Shown piece by piece: positions 25,091 through 32,805 of a stretch of DNA of 64,000 bases. The translations under genes and the position numbers were made by a program. The DNA lies in contig NZ_JALJRY010000007.1 in NCBI RefSeq assembly GCF_024519455.1, positions 242,880 to 306,879 of the forward strand, given 5' to 3'. Position 1 is the stretch's first letter. The number at the start of each line of letters is the position of its first letter. The notes under the pieces are model-generated. The model was not told where the DNA came from and made no database searches. It was given only the letters and a program-made list of their open reading frames with translations. Origin of the DNA: Streptomyces sp. STR69 (GTDB taxonomy: Bacteria; Actinomycetota; Actinomycetes; Streptomycetales; Streptomycetaceae).

Positions 25091-26107
25091 GTGAAAACCC
25101 TTGGCACGCGCCCGTACCGCTCCCGCACCATGGCCCGCATGTCTCCTCCCACCGCCCCGCCCGCCACCGGCGTCCGCACCCCCTGGGAAGACCTCCCAGC
25201 CCACGTGCACGACGCCGTCGCGCGGTTGCTCGGATCGCCCGTGACGCGGGCCGTCACTCAGGCCGGCGGATTCTCCCCGGGGACCGCCGCTCGGGTGCGG
25301 ACCGTCGACGGTACGCGCGCCTTCGTCAAGGCGGTCAGTGCCGAGGCCAACCCGCACAGCCCGAAGCTGCACCGCATGGAAGCCCGCAACGCCGCGGCTC
25401 TCCCGGCCGCAGTCCCCGCCCCTCGCCTCCTCGGCACCCATGACGACGGCACCTGGGTCGTCCTGGTCTTCGAGGAGGTGGTGGGGCGGCAGCCTCATGT
25501 CCCTTGGCAGGAGGCTGAGTTGGCACGGGTCCTGCATGCCGTGGAGCAGTTGGGGCGCGCTCTCACACCGTCTCCCGTGGCCGCCCCGACCGTGGCCGAA
25601 AGCCTCGCGGGCGCCTTCGACGGCTGGCGGCACCTGCTCGACGGCGCGGTGGACGACGTCACTGGACGACTCGACCCGTGGACAGTCACGCACCTCCCCG
25701 AACTCGCCCAACTCGCCGCCCCCTGGGCCGAGTCCGCGGCCGGTGACACCCTCGCGCATGCCGATCTGCGGGCCGACAACATGCTGCTCACGGACGACGG
25801 CGGGGTCGTGTTCGTCGACTGGCCGCACGCCGTCCGGGCCGCCCCCTGGTTCGACCTGCTGGTCATGCTGCCGTGCGTGCGGGCCCAAGGCGGGCCGGAT
25901 CCCGAGGGGTTGTTCACCCGACATCCGCTCGCCGAGGGCGCCGACCCGTCCGCTGTCACCGCCACCCTGGCGGGCCTCGCCGGCTTCTTCGTCGAGCACT
26001 CGCTGCGGCCACCGCCGCCGGGCCTGCCCACCCTGCGCGCCTTCCAGCGGGCGCAGGGCGACGCGGCCCTCGCCTGGCTCAGGACCCGGTGGGAGACGGT
26101 GCCGTAG
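25091..26107 (+). CDS. Aminoglycoside phosphotransferase/kinase-like protein
   Basis: A 338-residue kinase-fold protein. The catalytic loop LAHADLRADNMLL (HxDxxxxN) and the DFG-equivalent VVFVDWPHA are intact. The Lys of FVKAVSAEANP is the likely ATP-binding lysine. Such proteins phosphorylate small hydroxylated compounds; antibiotic resistance is not implied. The GTG at 25091 has AGGAG eight bases upstream, but ATG 25130 or 25139 are also possible starts. Its end overlaps the convergent amidohydrolase gene by 29 bases. Confidence 0.85.
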   Translation: MKTLGTRPYRSRTMARMSPPTAPPATGVRTPWEDLPAHVHDAVARLLGSPVTRAVTQAGGFSPGTAARVRTVDGTRAFVKAVSAEANPHSPKLHRMEARNAAALPAAVPAPRLLGTHDDGTWVVLVFEEVVGRQPHVPWQEAELARVLHAVEQLGRALTPSPVAAPTVAESLAGAFDGWRHLLDGAVDDVTGRLDPWTVTHLPELAQLAAPWAESAAGDTLAHADLRADNMLLTDDGGVVFVDWPHAVRAAPWFDLLVMLPCVRAQGGPDPEGLFTRHPLAEGADPSAVTATLAGLAGFFVEHSLRPPPPGLPTLRAFQRAQGDAALAWLRTRWETVP

Positions 26108-26795
26108 CGGCGACCGTGGCCGCTGCCACCAAGGCCCGCATCACGCGCAGGTCCTCGCCCATCTCCGGGTGCCACTGCACCCCCAACACCCAGTCGGCGG
26201 AAGGGAGTTCGACCGCCTCCACGGTGCCGTCCGCGGCCCAGGCCGAGACCACGAGGCCCGCGCCCAATCGGTCCACGGCCTGGTGGTGGAACGTCGGTAC
26301 GGACGTCTCCTCCGGTACCGCCGACGCGTACAGCGTTCCCGGCACCGGCTTGACCGGGTGGCGGCCGAAGACTCCCGGTGTCTCCGCGTGCCCGTCGATG
26401 TGCTGGACGAGGGTGCCGCCCACGGCGACGTTCAGCAGCTGCATGCCCCGGCAGATGCCCAGCAGGGGCAGACCGGCCGCCAACGCGGCCTCGATCAGGG
26501 CGAGTTCCCACGCGTCCCGGGCGAGGGCGGGCGGGCCGGTGCGGGGCTCGCGCCGGGCGCCGTAGCGGACGGGTTCGACGTCCGGACCGCCCGCGATCAC
26601 CAGGCCGTCGAGCCGGGCCACGGTCGCCGCCGCGTGCTCGGGGGCGTCCGGCGGCAGCATCGCGGCGAGACCGCCCGCCTGCTGGACCAGCCGCGGGTAG
26701 CCGGCCGGCAGCAGCGCGGCCTCCAGCTCCCAGGCGCCCCAGCGCGCCCCCGCCTCCAGATACGTACTGATGCCGATCAGCGGCCTGCCCGCCAT
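26079..26795 (-). CDS. Gamma-glutamyl-gamma-aminobutyrate hydrolase-like class I amidotransferase (PuuD family)
   Basis: A 238-residue class I glutamine-amidotransferase-like hydrolase. The nucleophile elbow GICRGMQLLNVAVGG carries the catalytic Cys, and GVQWHPEM carries the His and Glu of the triad. The family cleaves gamma-glutamyl amides in polyamine or amine catabolism. ATG 26795 (MAGRPLIGIS) has GGAGGAAAGC directly upstream. It follows the GntR regulator gene by 64 bases on the same strand and is divergent from the GlnA-like ligase, which makes the gamma-glutamyl substrate. Confidence 0.9.
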   Translation of the reverse strand: MAGRPLIGISTYLEAGARWGAWELEAALLPAGYPRLVQQAGGLAAMLPPDAPEHAAATVARLDGLVIAGGPDVEPVRYGARREPRTGPPALARDAWELALIEAALAAGLPLLGICRGMQLLNVAVGGTLVQHIDGHAETPGVFGRHPVKPVPGTLYASAVPEETSVPTFHHQAVDRLGAGLVVSAWAADGTVEAVELPSADWVLGVQWHPEMGEDLRVMRALVAAATVAATAPSPTGS

Positions 26796-26859
26796 GCTTT
26801 CCTCCGACCGCGAAGCGACGTGAATGGACTCGAAGGAAACCATTGAACTACCCCACCCG

Positions 26860-27594
26860 TCACGCGAGGAAGCCCCGCAGCAGAGCCGCCGTCCCGGCGC
26901 AGTGCTCCCGCATCATCTCCCGCGCCCCGTCCGCGTCCCCGTCCAGCACCGCCTCCACCAGCGCGATGTGCTGCCGCTGCGAGTGCTCCAGGTTGCGGAC
27001 CAGGAGGGGGATGCAGTCGAGGAGATCGTTCACCGTGGCCCGTACCGCCGCGTACTGCGCGGTCAGCGTCGGCGAACCGCACAGCTCGGCCAGGGTGAGA
27101 TGGAGCAGGGTGTCCAGGCGGCGGTAGTCGGCGAGCGGGGCGTCGTGCGTGCGGGCGAGGGCGTCCCGCAGCCGCCCGCCCTGCTCGGCACTCAGCCCGT
27201 GCGTCGCGCACAGGCCCGTCGCGCCGACCTCCAACACCTCCCGGAACCGCAGTACGTCCTCGATGTCGACCGCGCTGATCCGCCGCCGCAGCTCGTCCTC
27301 GCCGCCGGCGTCCGACTTCGGCAGCACGAACGTCCCGCCGTAGCGTCCGCGCCGCGACTCCACGAGCCCCTGGTCCTGCAGTACCTTCAGAACCTCGCGC
27401 AGCGTCACCCGACTGATCCCCAGCCGCTCGGCCAGCTCCCGTTCGGCCGGCAACCGCTCGCCCCCCGGCACCAGACCCAGCCGTACGACCTGCAGAATCT
27501 GTTCCAGCGCCTCTTCGAAGCCGTTGCCCGCCCGCACCGGCCGCAGCACCGGGGTCAACCGGTCCTCGACGCCTTCCTCCGCATCCAGCGACAT
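26860..27594 (-). CDS. GntR-family (FadR subgroup) regulator
   Basis: A 244-residue regulator. The GntR winged helix spans about 24-85 (ERLPAERELAERLGISRVTLREVLKVLQDQGLVESRRGRYGGTFV), followed by an all-helical FCD ligand domain with DTLLHLTLAELCGSP carrying His/Asp metal candidates. It is divergent from glnA-aldehyde dehydrogenase-SDR and co-directional with the amidohydrolase, so it probably controls this amine pathway. The 96-base divergent region holds a GGT-N9-ACC inverted element near 27621-27635, a possible FadR-type site. Confidence 0.9.
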   Translation of the reverse strand: MSLDAEEGVEDRLTPVLRPVRAGNGFEEALEQILQVVRLGLVPGGERLPAERELAERLGISRVTLREVLKVLQDQGLVESRRGRYGGTFVLPKSDAGGEDELRRRISAVDIEDVLRFREVLEVGATGLCATHGLSAEQGGRLRDALARTHDAPLADYRRLDTLLHLTLAELCGSPTLTAQYAAVRATVNDLLDCIPLLVRNLEHSQRQHIALVEAVLDGDADGAREMMREHCAGTAALLRGFLA

Positions 27595-27690
27595 ATGGCG
27601 GCACCCCCTTCCCAAGCAATGGTTCTCCGCAATACCTTATGGCTTCCGGCCCGGCCGGAAAAAGCGCGCAGAAGCCGAAGGAGCTTTCCC

Positions 27691-29055
27691 GTGGCAGACC
27701 GCACACCCCCGCTCGGCGTCGAGGAACTGCAACGCCTCGTCGCCAGTGGCGAGATCGACACTGTCGTCCTGGCCTTCCCCGATATGCAAGGCCGGCTCCA
27801 GGGCAAGCGGTTCGCCGCCCGCTTCTTCCTCGACGACGTGCTCCAACACGGCACCGAGGGCTGCAACTACCTCCTCGCCGTCGACACCGAGATGAACACG
27901 GTCGACGGCTACGCGATGTCCTCGTGGGAGCGCGGTTACGGCGACTTCGCCATGCACCCGGACCTGTCCACCCTCCGCCGTGTGCCCTGGAACGCGGGCA
28001 CCGCCCTGCTCATCGCCGACCTCGCCTGGAACGACGGATCGCCGGTGGTCGCCGCACCCCGCCAGATCCTGCGCCGCCAGCTGGAGCGCCTCGCCGAGCA
28101 CGGTTTCACCGCGCAGGTCGGTACGGAGCTGGAGTTCATCGTGTTCAAGGACACGTACGAACAGGCCTGGGACGCCAACTACAGAGACCTCACCCCGGCC
28201 AACCAGTACAACATCGACTACTCGGTGCTGGGGACCGGACGGATCGAGCCCCTGCTGCGCCGGATCCGCAACGAGATGGCCGCCGCCGGTCTCACCGTCG
28301 AGTCCGCCAAGGGCGAGTGCAACCCCGGCCAGCACGAGATCGCCTTCCGCTACGACGACGCCCTCGTCACCTGCGACCAGCACGCCGTGTACAAGACCGG
28401 CGCCAAGGAGATCGCCTCCCAGGAAGGCGTCTCGCTCACCTTCATGGCGAAGTACAACGAGCGCGAGGGCAACTCCTGCCACATCCACCTCTCGCTCGGC
28501 GACGGCAACGGCGGCAACGCCATGGCCGGAGACGCCGAGGGCGACATGTCGGAGGTCATGCGGTACTTCCTCGCCGGACAGCTCGCCGCGCTCCGCGACT
28601 TCTCGCTGCTCTACGCCCCGAACATCAACTCCTACAAGCGGTTCCAGCCGGGCTCGTTCGCGCCGACCGCCGTCGCCTGGGGCTACGACAACCGCACCTG
28701 CGCCCTCCGGGTCGTCGGCCACGGCCGCTCCATGCGCTTCGAGAACCGGCTGCCCGGCGGGGACGTGAATCCCCACCTGGCGGTGGCGGGGCTCGTCGCG
28801 GCCGGGCTCTACGGCATCGAGCACAAGCTGGAGCTGCCCGAGGCCTGCGCGGGCAACGCCTACAGCGGCGACTACGCCCACGTCCCCACCAACCTCCGCG
28901 AGGCCGCCGAGCTGTGGGAGAACAGTCCGATCGCCAAGGCCGCCTTCGGGGACGAGGTCGTAGCCCACTACCGCAACATGGCGCGCGTCGAACTGGAGGC
29001 CTTCGACGCCGCCGTCACCGACTGGGAGCTGCGCCGCTCCTTCGAACGCCTGTGA
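27691..29055 (+). CDS. glnA4: Glutamine-synthetase-like gamma-glutamyl amine ligase (GlnA4 type)
   Basis: A 454-residue GS-fold ligase. Visible family signatures are GTELEFIVF, ESAKGECNPGQHEIAFRYDDAL, GNSCHIHLSL and NSYKRFQPGSFAPTAVAWGYDNRTCALRVVG, then RFENRLPGGDVNPHLAVAGL. There is no adenylylation-loop tyrosine region of the true housekeeping enzyme. The neighbourhood (aldehyde dehydrogenase, PuuD-like hydrolase, GntR regulator) points to gamma-glutamylation of an amine. The corresponding gene in S. coelicolor is, from memory, GlnA4, described as a gamma-glutamylethanolamide synthetase. GTG 27691 follows GAAGGAG by seven bases. Confidence 0.88.
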   Translation: MADRTPPLGVEELQRLVASGEIDTVVLAFPDMQGRLQGKRFAARFFLDDVLQHGTEGCNYLLAVDTEMNTVDGYAMSSWERGYGDFAMHPDLSTLRRVPWNAGTALLIADLAWNDGSPVVAAPRQILRRQLERLAEHGFTAQVGTELEFIVFKDTYEQAWDANYRDLTPANQYNIDYSVLGTGRIEPLLRRIRNEMAAAGLTVESAKGECNPGQHEIAFRYDDALVTCDQHAVYKTGAKEIASQEGVSLTFMAKYNEREGNSCHIHLSLGDGNGGNAMAGDAEGDMSEVMRYFLAGQLAALRDFSLLYAPNINSYKRFQPGSFAPTAVAWGYDNRTCALRVVGHGRSMRFENRLPGGDVNPHLAVAGLVAAGLYGIEHKLELPEACAGNAYSGDYAHVPTNLREAAELWENSPIAKAAFGDEVVAHYRNMARVELEAFDAAVTDWELRRSFERL

Positions 29056-29063
29056 GGACCCCC

Positions 29064-30458
29064 TTGCCTGCCGAGCACCCGCTGCACGTACTGAACCCCG
29101 CCACCGAGGAGGTCATCGCCACCGTCCCGGCCGCCACCGCGGCCGACGTGGACGCCGCCGTCGTACGCGCCGCCCGGGCCCAGGCGAAGTGGGCCGCGCT
29201 GCCGCCCGCCGACCGCGCCCGGCTGCTGCGCCGCTTCGCGACCGCGGTCGACGAACACCTCGAAGAACTCGCCCAGTTGGAGGTGCGCGAGGCCGGGCAC
29301 ACGGTCGGCAACGCCCGCTGGGAGGCCGGCAACGTCCGTGATCTGCTCGACTACGCGGCCGGGGGAGTGGAGCGGCTGACCGGCCGGCAGATCCCGGTCG
29401 CGGGCGGCCTCGACATCACGATCCTCGAACCGCTGGGCGTGGTGGGCGTGATCGCGCCCTGGAACTTCCCCATGCCGATCGCCGCCTGGGGCACCGCACC
29501 GGCGCTCGCCGCGGGCAACGCGGTCATCCTCAAGCCGGCCGAGACGACCCCGCTCACCGCGCTCCGACTGGCCGAACTCGCCCTGGAGGCAGGCCTTCCC
29601 GAGGACCTCTTCCAGGTGCTGCCCGGCCACGGCCCGGTCGCGGGCACCGCGCTCGTCGAGCACCCCGGCGTCGCGAAGATCGTGTTCACCGGGTCAACGG
29701 CCGTAGGCAAACAGGTGTTGGCGAAGGGCTCGGAACTCCTCAAGCGTGTCACCCTCGAACTCGGCGGCAAGAGCCCCAACATCGTCTTCGCCGACGCCGA
29801 CATCGAGGCCGCAGCGGCAGCCGCGCCCATGTCCTTCCTCGACAACTCCGGCCAGGACTGCTGCGCCCGCACCCGCATCCTCGTCCAACGCAGCGTCTAC
29901 GACCGGTTCCTGGACCTCCTGACCCCCGCGATCGAGGGGGTCACGGTCGGCGACCCGGCCGACGAGAAGACGGACATGGGCCCGCTGATCTCCAAGGTCC
30001 AACTGGAGCGCGTCCGTTCGTACGTCACCGACGACCTGGCCGGCATCCGCGGCAAGGCCCCCGAAGGCCCCGGCTTCTGGTTCCCGCCCACCGTCGTCAC
30101 CGGCGTCGACCCGCACGCACGCGTCGCCGTCGAGGAGGTCTTCGGCCCCGTCGCCGTAGTCCTGCCCTTCGAGGACGAGGCGGAGGCGATTGCCCTCGCC
30201 AACGCCACCGACTACGGCCTCTCCGGCTCCATCTGGACCCGTGACGTCGGCCGCGCGCTGCGCGTCTCGAAGGCCGTCCGGGCGGGCAACCTGTCCGTCA
30301 ACTCCCATTCCAGCGTCCGCTATTGGACCCCCTTCGGCGGCTTCAAGCAGTCGGGGATCGGCCGCGAACTCGGCCCGGACGCGCTCACCGCCTTCACCGA
30401 AACCAAGAACGTCTTCATCAGCGACGTCTCCACCAGCACGGAGGGCCCAGCACAGTGA
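29064..30458 (+). CDS. NAD(P)-dependent aldehyde dehydrogenase
   Basis: A 464-residue aldehyde dehydrogenase. The catalytic Cys266 lies in NSGQDCCARTR, the general-base Glu232 in LELGGKSPN, and the NAD-site segment VIAPWNFPMPIAAWGTAPALAAGNAVILKPAE is intact. In this operon it would oxidise the aldehyde formed from the gamma-glutamylated amine. The start is a TTG at 29064 (LPAEHPLHVLNPATEE) with GAGGA five bases upstream; no ATG or GTG fits the family N-terminus. The end overlaps the SDR start (GTGA). Confidence 0.92.
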   Translation: MPAEHPLHVLNPATEEVIATVPAATAADVDAAVVRAARAQAKWAALPPADRARLLRRFATAVDEHLEELAQLEVREAGHTVGNARWEAGNVRDLLDYAAGGVERLTGRQIPVAGGLDITILEPLGVVGVIAPWNFPMPIAAWGTAPALAAGNAVILKPAETTPLTALRLAELALEAGLPEDLFQVLPGHGPVAGTALVEHPGVAKIVFTGSTAVGKQVLAKGSELLKRVTLELGGKSPNIVFADADIEAAAAAAPMSFLDNSGQDCCARTRILVQRSVYDRFLDLLTPAIEGVTVGDPADEKTDMGPLISKVQLERVRSYVTDDLAGIRGKAPEGPGFWFPPTVVTGVDPHARVAVEEVFGPVAVVLPFEDEAEAIALANATDYGLSGSIWTRDVGRALRVSKAVRAGNLSVNSHSSVRYWTPFGGFKQSGIGRELGPDALTAFTETKNVFISDVSTSTEGPAQ

Positions 30459-31237
30459 CCTCAGAGATTGTTTGCCGGCGTCTCGTCGGCCGTACCGCGG
30501 TCATCACCGGAGCCGGCAGCGGCATCGGCCTCGCCACCGCGCGGCGGCTCGCCTCCGAAGGGGCCAACGTCGTCTGCGGCGACATCGACGAGACCCACGG
30601 CAAGGCGGCGGCCGACGAGGTCGGCGGACTCTTCGTGAAGGTCGACGTCACCGACCCCGAGCAGGTCGAGGCGCTCTTCAAGGCCGCCTTCGACACCTAC
30701 GGCAGCGTCGACATCGCCTTCAACAACGCGGGCATCTCGCCGCCCGACGACGACTCCATCCTCGACACGGGGCTGGAGGCCTGGAAGCGCGTCCAGGACG
30801 TCAACCTCACCTCCGTGTACCTGTGTTGCAAGGCCGCGATCCCGTACATGCGCCGCCAGGGCAGGGGCTCCATCATCAACACGGCGTCCTTCGTGGCGAG
30901 GATGGGCGCGGCGACCTCCCAGATCTCCTACACCGCCTCCAAGGGAGGTGTGCTGGCCATGTCCCGTGAACTGGGCGTGCAGTTCGCCCGCGAGGGCATC
31001 CGCGTCAACGCGCTGTGCCCGGGACCGGTCAACACCCCGCTCCTGCAAGAGCTGTTCGCCAAGGACCCCGAGCGGGCCGCCCGCCGCCTGGTCCACATCC
31101 CGGTGGGCCGCTTCGCCGAGGCGACCGAGATCGCCGCCGCCGTCGCGTTCCTGGCCAGCGACGACTCGTCGTTCGTCAACGCCGCCGACTTCCTGGTCGA
31201 CGGCGGTATCGCAGGGGCGTACGTCACCCCGATGTAA
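30455..31237 (+). CDS. Short-chain dehydrogenase/reductase
   Basis: A 260-residue classical SDR. The nucleotide loop TGAGSGIG is at 18-25, NNAG at 90-93, and the catalytic Ser145-Tyr159-x3-Lys163 set is intact (INTASF and SYTASKGG). GTG 30455 overlaps the aldehyde dehydrogenase stop by four bases, so it is part of the glnA4-like operon. Its exact step is unknown; oxidation of an alcohol intermediate is one option. Confidence 0.92.
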   Translation: MTSEIVCRRLVGRTAVITGAGSGIGLATARRLASEGANVVCGDIDETHGKAAADEVGGLFVKVDVTDPEQVEALFKAAFDTYGSVDIAFNNAGISPPDDDSILDTGLEAWKRVQDVNLTSVYLCCKAAIPYMRRQGRGSIINTASFVARMGAATSQISYTASKGGVLAMSRELGVQFAREGIRVNALCPGPVNTPLLQELFAKDPERAARRLVHIPVGRFAEATEIAAAVAFLASDDSSFVNAADFLVDGGIAGAYVTPM

Positions 31238-31245
31238 GCCGTGAA

Positions 31246-31263
31246 CCCCCGCCGGAGCGGGGG
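31246..31263. terminator. Terminator hairpin between convergent genes
   Basis: CCCCCGC-CGGA-GCGGGGG stem-loop just after the SDR stop and before the stop of the convergent aldolase-like gene. It has no T tract. Probably serves both transcripts. Confidence 0.65.
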
Positions 31264-31282
31264 CAGTCGACCCCGTGAACTC

Positions 31283-32485
31283 TCACAGGAAGGTCATGCC
31301 CTCGCCCCGGTAGGTCGGGACCGTGGCCGTCACCCGGTCGCCCTCGATCAGGTGCAACGAGTCGAACCGCTCGCACAGTTCACCCGCCTTCGCGTGCCGG
31401 AACCACACCTTGTCGCCGATGAGCAGATCGTCGGCGGGGGAGCCGAGCAGCGGCGTCTGCACCTCGCCGGGCCCCTCCTGGGGGTCGTAGCGCAGACCCT
31501 CCGGGAGATACGGCACCGGGAGCCGGTCGGGGCCCGCGGCGCCGGAGGCGGGGTAGCCGCCGCCGAGGACGGTGACCACGCCGACGCCCGGGCGCCGTAC
31601 GACGGGCTGGGCGAAGAGCGCGGCCGGACGGGCGGTGAACGACGTGTAGTTGTCGAAGAGACGCGGTACGTACAGCCCGGAACCGGCCGCGATCTCGGTC
31701 ACGGAATCCTCGGCCGCCGTGTACTGGACACTGCCGGTGCCACCGCCGTTGACGAACTCCAGATCCGGTACGACGGCCCGTACGGCCCGCACCACCTCCG
31801 CGCGCCGCTCGGCGAGTTCACGCTTGGCGGTGGCCTGCATCAGCCGGATGGCGCGGGACCGGAAGGGCCGCCCCGCGACGGAGTCGCCGACACCGGCGAT
31901 GTGGCCTTCGTAGGCCATGATTCCGACGACCTTGAAGCCGGGGCGACGCGACACCGTCCTTGCGATGTCGGCGAGTTGGGCGGGGGAGCGGAGGGGGGAA
32001 CGGAGCGCACCGATGCGCACCCGGCCGCCGAGCATCCGCAGCGCGGTGTCCAACTCCAGGCAGACACGCACCACTTCGGTCCCGCCGTCGCGGGAGTCGT
32101 CGATGAGCTTGAGCTGGGCCGGGTCGTCGATCATCACGGTGACGGCGGCGGCGAGCTTGGGGTCGCCGGTCAGTTCACCGAAGGCGGCGCGGTCGGCGGA
32201 GGGGTAGGCGAGGAGGACGTCGTCGAAGCCGGAGCGGGCGAGCCAGAGGGACTCGGCCAGGGTGAAGGACATGAGGCCCGCGAAGCCGTCCCTGGCCAGG
32301 ACGCGTTCGAGGAGGGTTCGACAGCGGACGGACTTGCTGGCGACGCGGACCGGCTTGCCGCCGGCCCGGCGGACGAGGTCGTCCGCATTGGCATCGAAGG
32401 CGTCCAGGTCGACGATCGCGAGAGGGGCGTCGAGGTGGGCGGTGGCCCGGTCGTAACGGGCCCGGTCGGCGGCGCGCGCAGTCAT
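31283..32485 (-). CDS. PLP-dependent amino acid deaminase/aldolase (D-threonine aldolase-like, alanine racemase N-terminal fold)
   Basis: A 400-residue fold-type III PLP enzyme. The PLP lysine is probably Lys51 in RVASKSVRCR, after PLAIVDLDAFDANADDL. Further along are KVVGIMAYEGHIAGVGD, FVNGGGTGSVQYTAAE and the C-terminal metal-like GDKVWFRHAKAGELCERFDSLHLI. The family includes D-threonine aldolases and D-serine/D-amino-acid dehydratases; the substrate cannot be decided. ATG 32485 gives MTARAADRARYDRA. Confidence 0.87.
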   Translation of the reverse strand: MTARAADRARYDRATAHLDAPLAIVDLDAFDANADDLVRRAGGKPVRVASKSVRCRTLLERVLARDGFAGLMSFTLAESLWLARSGFDDVLLAYPSADRAAFGELTGDPKLAAAVTVMIDDPAQLKLIDDSRDGGTEVVRVCLELDTALRMLGGRVRIGALRSPLRSPAQLADIARTVSRRPGFKVVGIMAYEGHIAGVGDSVAGRPFRSRAIRLMQATAKRELAERRAEVVRAVRAVVPDLEFVNGGGTGSVQYTAAEDSVTEIAAGSGLYVPRLFDNYTSFTARPAALFAQPVVRRPGVGVVTVLGGGYPASGAAGPDRLPVPYLPEGLRYDPQEGPGEVQTPLLGSPADDLLIGDKVWFRHAKAGELCERFDSLHLIEGDRVTATVPTYRGEGMTFL

Positions 32486-32805
32486 GAACGCAGCCTGCCA
32501 GACAGGATTACCGCAGGGTAGGGGGACGTTCCGGGCAGATGCCCCGGGGGCGTGGACTGGTTCCCGTTCGAGCGGGGGCAACCCGTAGAGTGACGCGCAC
32601 GCACGGAGGAAACGCCGCCGGTCGTTCGACCGCGCTCGGGATGGCGGTCCGCCGCGGCGGGTATGCGTGCTCGGGACGACTTTTGTTTTTTGTGTGCGTG
32701 CCGGGTGAGGCGGGGTGGACGTCGGCGCGTATACGAACAAGGGCAGGAGCACACCGGCCCGCAGACGAACAAACGGTGGCCCGGGTACGAGGAAACGGGG
32801 GGTGC
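32486..32805. other. Intergenic region upstream of the disordered membrane protein
   Basis: 320 bases without a convincing gene. It contains a perfect short palindrome GGTCG-TT-CGACC near 32617-32628 and an unusual T-rich run (TTTTGTTTTTT) near 32682-32692, out of character for this genome and a possible promoter feature. An upstream extension of the next gene into this region was rejected. No known riboswitch consensus recognised. Confidence 0.5.

Noticed and set aside
32539..32805. N-terminal extension of the disordered membrane protein
   Set aside because: No ribosome site or homologous pattern; the sequence has non-coding features such as the T-rich run.
32486..32805. c-di-AMP or cobalamin riboswitch
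   Set aside because: The conserved core segments of these classes are not recognisable.
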